Source: Bacteroides sp. CAG:1076
GTDB lineage: Bacteria > Bacteroidota > Bacteroidia > Bacteroidales > Bacteroidaceae
DNA length: 18,278 bases
Reading direction: 5' to 3'
Assembly: GCA_000436795.1 (NCBI GenBank)
Contig: HF993285.1
Coordinates: 21,514 to 39,791 of the forward strand
Position 1 is the first letter of the stretch. Each line of letters starts with the position of its first letter. The position numbers were made by a program, and so were the translations under genes. Below the pieces are notes generated by a model. That model was not told the DNA's origin and did not search any database. It worked only from the letters and a program-made list of their open reading frames with translations. Shown piece after piece: positions 14,287 through 18,278 of the stretch.

Positions 14287-15543
14287 TTATTTATCGCCAC
14301 GGATAGCAGCAATACCCGGAAGAACTTTTCCTTCGATAGCTTCCAGCAAAGCACCACCACCAGTAGAGATGTAAGAAACCTGATCAGCCATACCAAATTT
14401 ATTGATACAAGCTACAGAGTCACCACCACCGATCAGTGAGAATGCACCTTCTTTAGTTGCTTCAGCGATTGCTTCAGCAATTGCCTTAGAACCACCAGCG
14501 AAGTTGTCGAATTCGAATACACCGGCAGGACCGTTCCACAAAATAGTCTTAGCACCTTTGATTGCAGCTTTGAACTCTTCGCAAGTCTTAGGACCTGCAT
14601 CCAATCCCATCCATCCGTCAGGAATGTTCTTGTCGTCGCAAACCTGAGTATTGGCATCGTTTGCAAATTTATCAGCAGCGATACAGTCGCAACCCAGAAC
14701 CAAGTTTACGCCTTTAGCTTTAGCTTTAGCGATGATATCCAAAGCCAAATCCAATTTATCGTCTTCTACCAGTGAGTTACCAATCTTACCACCCTGAGCT
14801 TTAGCAAATGTAAATGCCATACCACCACAAAGAATCAGGTTATCTACTTTGTCCATCAAGTTTTCGATGATACCGATCTTAGTAGAAACTTTAGAACCAC
14901 CCATGATAGCAGTGAACGGACGTTTGATATCTTTCAATACGTTATCAACAGCTTTTACTTCTTTTTCCATCAGGTAACCCAACATCTTGTGGTCTGCATC
15001 GAAGTAATCAGCGATAACAGCTGTAGAAGCATGTTTACGGTGAGCTGTACCGAAAGCATCCATTACATAGCAGTCTGCGTAAGAAGCCAAAGTTTTAGCG
15101 AATTCTTTCTGGCGAGCTTTCATTTCTTTCTTTGCATCTTCGTATGCAGGATCTTCTTTTTCGATACCTACAGGTTTGCCTTCTTCTTCAGGATAGAAAC
15201 GCAGGTTTTCGAGCAACAATACTTCACCCGGTTTTAAAGCAGCAGCTGCATCCTGAGCTTTAGCGCAGTCTGGAGCAAATTTTACAGGAGTACCCAGAGC
15301 AGCAGCAACAGCGTCTACAATCTGGCTCAAAGAATATTTAGCGTTTACTTTACCTTTTGGCTTACCCATGTGTGACATAATAATCAGAGCGCCACCGTCT
15401 GCCAAGATTTTTTTCAGAGTAGGCAGAGCACCACGGATACGAGTATCGTCTGTAATTTTACCTTCTTCATTCAAAGGTACGTTGAAGTCAACGCGAACGA
15501 TTGCCTTTTTTCCAGCAAAGTTGAATTTGTCAATAGTCATCAT
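14287..15543 (-). CDS. pgk: Phosphoglycerate kinase
   Basis: Cytoplasmic glycolytic enzyme that transfers phosphate from 1,3-bisphosphoglycerate to ADP, or the reverse in gluconeogenesis. At 418 residues it has the usual length. Visible family motifs: VRVDFNVPL with the Asp/Asn substrate contacts (about 17-25), [11 protein letters not shown] with the conserved Arg, SHMGKPKG (about 57-64), [12 protein letters not shown] (about 112-123), [23 protein letters not shown] with the nucleotide-side Lys, [22 protein letters not shown] (the usual WNGPMGVFE) and a C-terminal GGGDS nucleotide loop near residue 375. Translation could start at either Met of the ATGATG pair (15543 or 15540). Codon choice is noticeably restricted, as expected of a strongly expressed gene. 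It is a single gene with its own promoter box and strong terminator. Confidence 0.98.
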   Translation of the reverse strand: MMTIDKFNFAGKKAIVRVDFNVPLNEEGKITDDTRIRGALPTLKKILADGGALIIMSHMGKPKGKVNAKYSLSQIVDAVAAALGTPVKFAPDCAKAQDAAAALKPGEVLLLENLRFYPEEEGKPVGIEKEDPAYEDAKKEMKARQKEFAKTLASYADCYVMDAFGTAHRKHASTAVIADYFDADHKMLGYLMEKEVKAVDNVLKDIKRPFTAIMGGSKVSTKIGIIENLMDKVDNLILCGGMAFTFAKAQGGKIGNSLVEDDKLDLALDIIAKAKAKGVNLVLGCDCIAADKFANDANTQVCDDKNIPDGWMGLDAGPKTCEEFKAAIKGAKTILWNGPAGVFEFDNFAGGSKAIAEAIAEATKEGAFSLIGGGDSVACINKFGMADQVSYISTGGGALLEAIEGKVLPGIAAIRGDK

Positions 15544-15597
15544 AATCTCAATATTTTTTGTTTAAAGTTGTTTATAATCTTGCTTTGAGTTGCAGCG

Positions 15598-15630
15598 CAA
15601 AGTTAAGAAAAAAATGTGACGAAGTTCAAT
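15598..15630 (-). promoter_or_regulatory. Bacteroides-type promoter of pgk
   Basis: On the minus strand, TAACTTTG (15605-15598), followed by CGC, matches TAnnTTTG. An ATTG at 15630-15627 lies 21 bases upstream as a partial -33 element. The start would be near 15590, leaving an A/T-rich leader of about 48 bases before the pgk ATG. Confidence 0.6.
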
Positions 15631-15717
15631 CTCTTTCATCTAAATTCGTTCGGGTGTGTTATTTTCTATTAAAAAAGAGTGCACAGTGGCTGTTATAGCT
15701 GCTTGTATGACTGAGAA

Positions 15718-16365
15718 TTAATCTATAAGTTTGTTCTTGTAGGCAAATACAACAATTTCGATAGCCGATTTGCAGTCGAGCTTGCTTTTTATCCGGTCTT
15801 TATATGTTTCTACCGTATTACGGTCAATATTCAGTTCGTTTGCTATTTCTTTGCTGGTATATCCGTTGGCAAGAAGTTGGATGACTTCCAGTTCTCTGTC
15901 ACTTAATTCGTATGGTTTTCTTTTCTTTATGTTCTCTTCTCCGCCGAAAGCTTTCACAATATCATTATAAGCTATTGTATTGCCAAAATAGAAACCTTTT
16001 CCCTGAGCTACGGTCTGAATGGCACTAATCAAATCTTCCGGTTGAGTATCTTTAGCCAGATACCCGTTTAATTGCATTTTCAGTGATTGGATAATATAAC
16101 GTATTTCTTTATAATGAGAAAGAATTATAATTGGCATTTCCGGATAGGTTACTTTGATCAATTGTGCAAGATCAAGCCCGTCTGTTTCTTCTTCCAGACT
16201 GATATCCAGTATGGCCAGGTCGTATTTCTCTTTGCGTAGCAATTGTTTTGCTTCGTCGGGAGTTTGTGCTGTAGCTGCTACGTTTAAGTTGTCCGACCGT
16301 TTGAGAATACTTTTCATTCCCTCCAAATGTATTTCAGAGTCGTCTACAATGAATATTTTTATCAT
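15718..16365 (-). CDS. NarL/LuxR-family response regulator
   Basis: A 215-residue cytoplasmic transcription regulator. The receiver domain (1-120) has the acidic pair D8/D9, phosphoacceptor D54 (AILDISLEE), S83 in the Thr/Ser switch position and K105 (GYLAKD). The output domain (about 152-212) is a LuxR-type helix-turn-helix: LSDRELEVIQLLANGYTSKE, then the recognition helix in NIDRNTVETYKDRIKSKL. Its ATG overlaps the sensor kinase stop by four bases (ATGA), so the two are translationally coupled and form a cognate pair. Target genes cannot be read from the window. Downstream, on the minus strand, a T-run at about 15677-15672 follows only a weak hairpin, so the terminator is uncertain. Confidence 0.95.
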   Translation of the reverse strand: MIKIFIVDDSEIHLEGMKSILKRSDNLNVAATAQTPDEAKQLLRKEKYDLAILDISLEEETDGLDLAQLIKVTYPEMPIIILSHYKEIRYIIQSLKMQLNGYLAKDTQPEDLISAIQTVAQGKGFYFGNTIAYNDIVKAFGGEENIKKRKPYELSDRELEVIQLLANGYTSKEIANELNIDRNTVETYKDRIKSKLDCKSAIEIVVFAYKNKLID

Positions 16366-18278
16366 TTTCTAAAGGTTTTATGTAATGTAAATGTAAATAT
16401 GCTGCCTTTCCCTTTTGTACTTTTAACCTGAATGTTTTCTTCCAGACGGTTAATAAATTCGCTGACTATCAGTAATCCGAGTCCTGTTCCTTCTTCTTTT
16501 TCCGTACCCAGAGAAGATACTTTTGTTCCAATCTGGAAGAGTTTTTCAATTCGTTCTGGTGATATGCCGGTTCCACAGTCTTCTATACTTATGTACCAGT
16601 AGTCTTTATCTTCTTTAGCCGATATATGAATATATCCCTTACGATAAGAATATTTTATAGCGTTGGCTATCAGGTTTCTCAATATAGTAGATACCATATT
16701 TTTATCTGTATATACGATGATCGGCTGGCTTGGAGCAATAATGGTTAATTCTTTCTTCTGTATGTTAGGATTTAAGAGTTGTATTACAGCCTCTATTTCA
16801 TCTGTCAGATTTGTCTGTCGGAAAACTGGTCTGATCATTTCCTTTTGTGAAAGAACCCATAACTGAAGATTGTCGAGAAGTGCTTTCCCCTGATGTGAGG
16901 ATTTACAGATCATTTGTATTTTTTGAAGTTTCTCTTCGTCATTCAAGTCGTTATATCCTTCCAGCAGTGTGGCCGATAAGACATTTAGATGATTCAGCGG
17001 ACTTTTCAAATCATGCGAAACGATGTTGAAAAATTTGTTTTTGTTTTCCATTATCCGATACAGTTTTTCAGTCCTTTCCTTCACGAGAGCTTCCAGTTGT
17101 TCATTCTCATTTCTTAGTTGTCGTTCTCTGAATCTGATTATTCCCCAGATAGCCAGTATACCACTTCCGATGAGCAGTATGATAAACCACCAGGAGTAAT
17201 ACCACGGAGTTGCGATATGAATGAAAAGTTTAGCTGTCTGGTTATTCCATTCTCCATAGCCATTAGTCACTTCTATTTCGAGCCAATATTTGCCAAAGGG
17301 TATGTTGGTATATTTGGCGGAAAGTAATGGGGGAGTGGTATAATTCCATTTTTTTTCAAAAGGGACCAGTCGGTATCGATACTTCAAGTAAGGGCTATAT
17401 GCATAATCGGTAGCGGCAAAGTCGATTTCAAATGAATTTTCTTCTGCTTTGAGATTAAGTTTCCACTCTTTGTTTAAATTGGCAGGGAAGGCTGAACCAT
17501 TTACTTGAATATCAGTCAGCATTATCTTCTGTGAAGGAAGAGGGCGACTCAGCACTTCCGGATCGAAAAGGCTGAATCCATACATGCTGCCAATAACAAT
17601 GTTACCATTATGCAGTCGGCAGATAGCTTTTGACAGGTCATTGTTCGGGAGCCCATGATATTCGTAGAATCTTCGCAGAATGTTTCCGGTAGAATCTGAT
17701 AACAGCAGTCCGTCATTGGTTGTAATCCATAACTGCTGTAGAGAATCTTCCTGAATGCCCTTTATCTGAAAATCTCCTGTCTGACTGATTCTTTCGAATT
17801 GTTTGTGCTTTTTGTCATATCTGACTATTCCCTGATGAGTTCCTGCCCAAATAGTTCCATTCCGGCTACAGAAGATACATGCTACATAATTGTCGGGCAA
17901 ACTGTTAGGATTCCATGGCTGATGATAATAATGAGCTATGGTATCAGCATCGATGGACAAGACATTGATGCCTTTTTCTGTCGTGCCTATCCAGATATTT
18001 CCTTGCTGGTCCTCGGTAATACAGTTGGTTAATCTTGAGGTAAGGCAGTCGTTGCCAGGCTGTGTCATATCAGTAAAATGTTCATTTTTCGTATCGAGCA
18101 GGCAAAGTCCCTGAAATGTTCCTATCCAAAGTTGCTTATTAGGCCCTTCCGATATGGAACAGACATTGTTATCGATGAGGCTGTTCGGATTGAAATCGTC
18201 ATGCTCGAATACACTGATTTCATTGTCGGTTAATTTTGCCAGTCCGTCGTTGGTCGCAATCCAGCACGTCTGAAGATC
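16362..18278 (-). CDS. Propeller-type two-component sensor histidine kinase, N-terminus outside window
   Basis: A membrane sensor kinase; 638 residues are visible and the frame is open to the right edge, so the Met at 18068 is internal. Residue numbers count from that Met. The periplasmic part has repeated propeller blades (WIATNDGLAKL and LWIGTFQG before the Met, then NIWIGTTEKGINVL, TIWAGTHQGIVRYD, QLWITTNDGLLL), then a Y_Y_Y domain (about 215-285, with YLKYRYRL and the tail TNGYGEW). One transmembrane helix spans about 290-312 (WWFIILLIGSGILAIWGIIRF), followed by a coiled coil (313-345). HisKA has H352 in SHDLKSPLNH. The ATPase domain has N-box NLIANAIKYS, DCGTGIS and EGTGLGLLI. Unlike hybrid HTCS regulators of polysaccharide loci, it ends after the ATPase domain, and a separate response regulator follows. 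The signal is unknown. Confidence 0.93.
   Translation of the reverse strand, partial: DLQTCWIATNDGLAKLTDNEISVFEHDDFNPNSLIDNNVCSISEGPNKQLWIGTFQGLCLLDTKNEHFTDMTQPGNDCLTSRLTNCITEDQQGNIWIGTTEKGINVLSIDADTIAHYYHQPWNPNSLPDNYVACIFCSRNGTIWAGTHQGIVRYDKKHKQFERISQTGDFQIKGIQEDSLQQLWITTNDGLLLSDSTGNILRRFYEYHGLPNNDLSKAICRLHNGNIVIGSMYGFSLFDPEVLSRPLPSQKIMLTDIQVNGSAFPANLNKEWKLNLKAEENSFEIDFAATDYAYSPYLKYRYRLVPFEKKWNYTTPPLLSAKYTNIPFGKYWLEIEVTNGYGEWNNQTAKLFIHIATPWYYSWWFIILLIGSGILAIWGIIRFRERQLRNENEQLEALVKERTEKLYRIMENKNKFFNIVSHDLKSPLNHLNVLSATLLEGYNDLNDEEKLQKIQMICKSSHQGKALLDNLQLWVLSQKEMIRPVFRQTNLTDEIEAVIQLLNPNIQKKELTIIAPSQPIIVYTDKNMVSTILRNLIANAIKYSYRKGYIHISAKEDKDYWYISIEDCGTGISPERIEKLFQIGTKVSSLGTEKEEGTGLGLLIVSEFINRLEENIQVKSTKGKGSIFTFTLHKTFRK

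Noticed and set aside
15660..15717. Possible terminator of the kinase-regulator pair (minus strand, T-run near 15677-15672).
   Set aside because: Only a 4-bp stem (ACAG/CTGT) precedes the T-run, too weak to list as a terminator.
1..18278. Mobile elements, CRISPR arrays, tRNA/rRNA genes, phage or defence genes.
   Set aside because: I looked for transposase or integrase motifs, regularly spaced direct repeats and cloverleaf-like sequences and saw none.

Overview
The window reads as chromosomal DNA of a gut Bacteroidota, most likely the Bacteroides/Phocaeicola group. The evidence is a NigD-like lipoprotein with a Bacteroides-type surface-export signal, a two-component sensor built on propeller and Y_Y_Y modules, a GH2/GH3 glycosidase pair, near-absence of Shine-Dalgarno sequences, and several upstream elements matching the Bacteroides -7 promoter box (TAnnTTTG). 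There is no tRNA, rRNA, CRISPR array, transposase or phage gene. Genus is inferred from gene types, not from a search.

Layout. (1) 1-4690: two exported glycoside hydrolases in tandem on +, GH2 (cut by the left edge) and GH3, ending in an intrinsic terminator. (2) 4691-4922: two terminators face each other between the GH operon and the minus-strand nigD-like lipoprotein gene. (3) 5679-6534: divergent promoter region and a lipocalin-like lipoprotein on +. (4) 6535-6925: AT-rich spacer with a possible 19-codon signal-peptide-like ORF on the minus strand and the pfkA promoter. (5) 6926-8634: pfkA (+) convergent with a HAD phosphatase (-), separated by a strong terminator. (6) 8635-9034: a 400-base spacer unusually rich in paired repeats, then a DUF2490 outer-membrane protein. 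(7) 9822-13843: a nitroreductase, then an oadG-oadA-oadB sodium-pumping decarboxylase operon. (8) 14287-15543: pgk (-). (9) 15718-18278: a response regulator overlapping by 4 bases the end of a propeller-type sensor kinase that runs off the right edge (both -).

How the parts fit. Much of the window is central carbon metabolism: phosphofructokinase and phosphoglycerate kinase in glycolysis, and a membrane decarboxylase complex that would turn oxaloacetate decarboxylation into a sodium gradient. The left end releases sugars outside the cytoplasm, and the right end senses an unknown periplasmic signal. These units have their own promoters and terminators, and the sequence does not tie them into one pathway.

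I found no clearly new multi-gene system. The observations most worth checking are the two pairs of helically phased repeats at 8764-8841 with a stem at a predicted mRNA start (8947-9002), the micro-ORF at 6556-6615, the divergent carboxyltransferase motifs of the decarboxylase alpha subunit, and a sensor that resembles the hybrid polysaccharide sensors but is split from its regulator.
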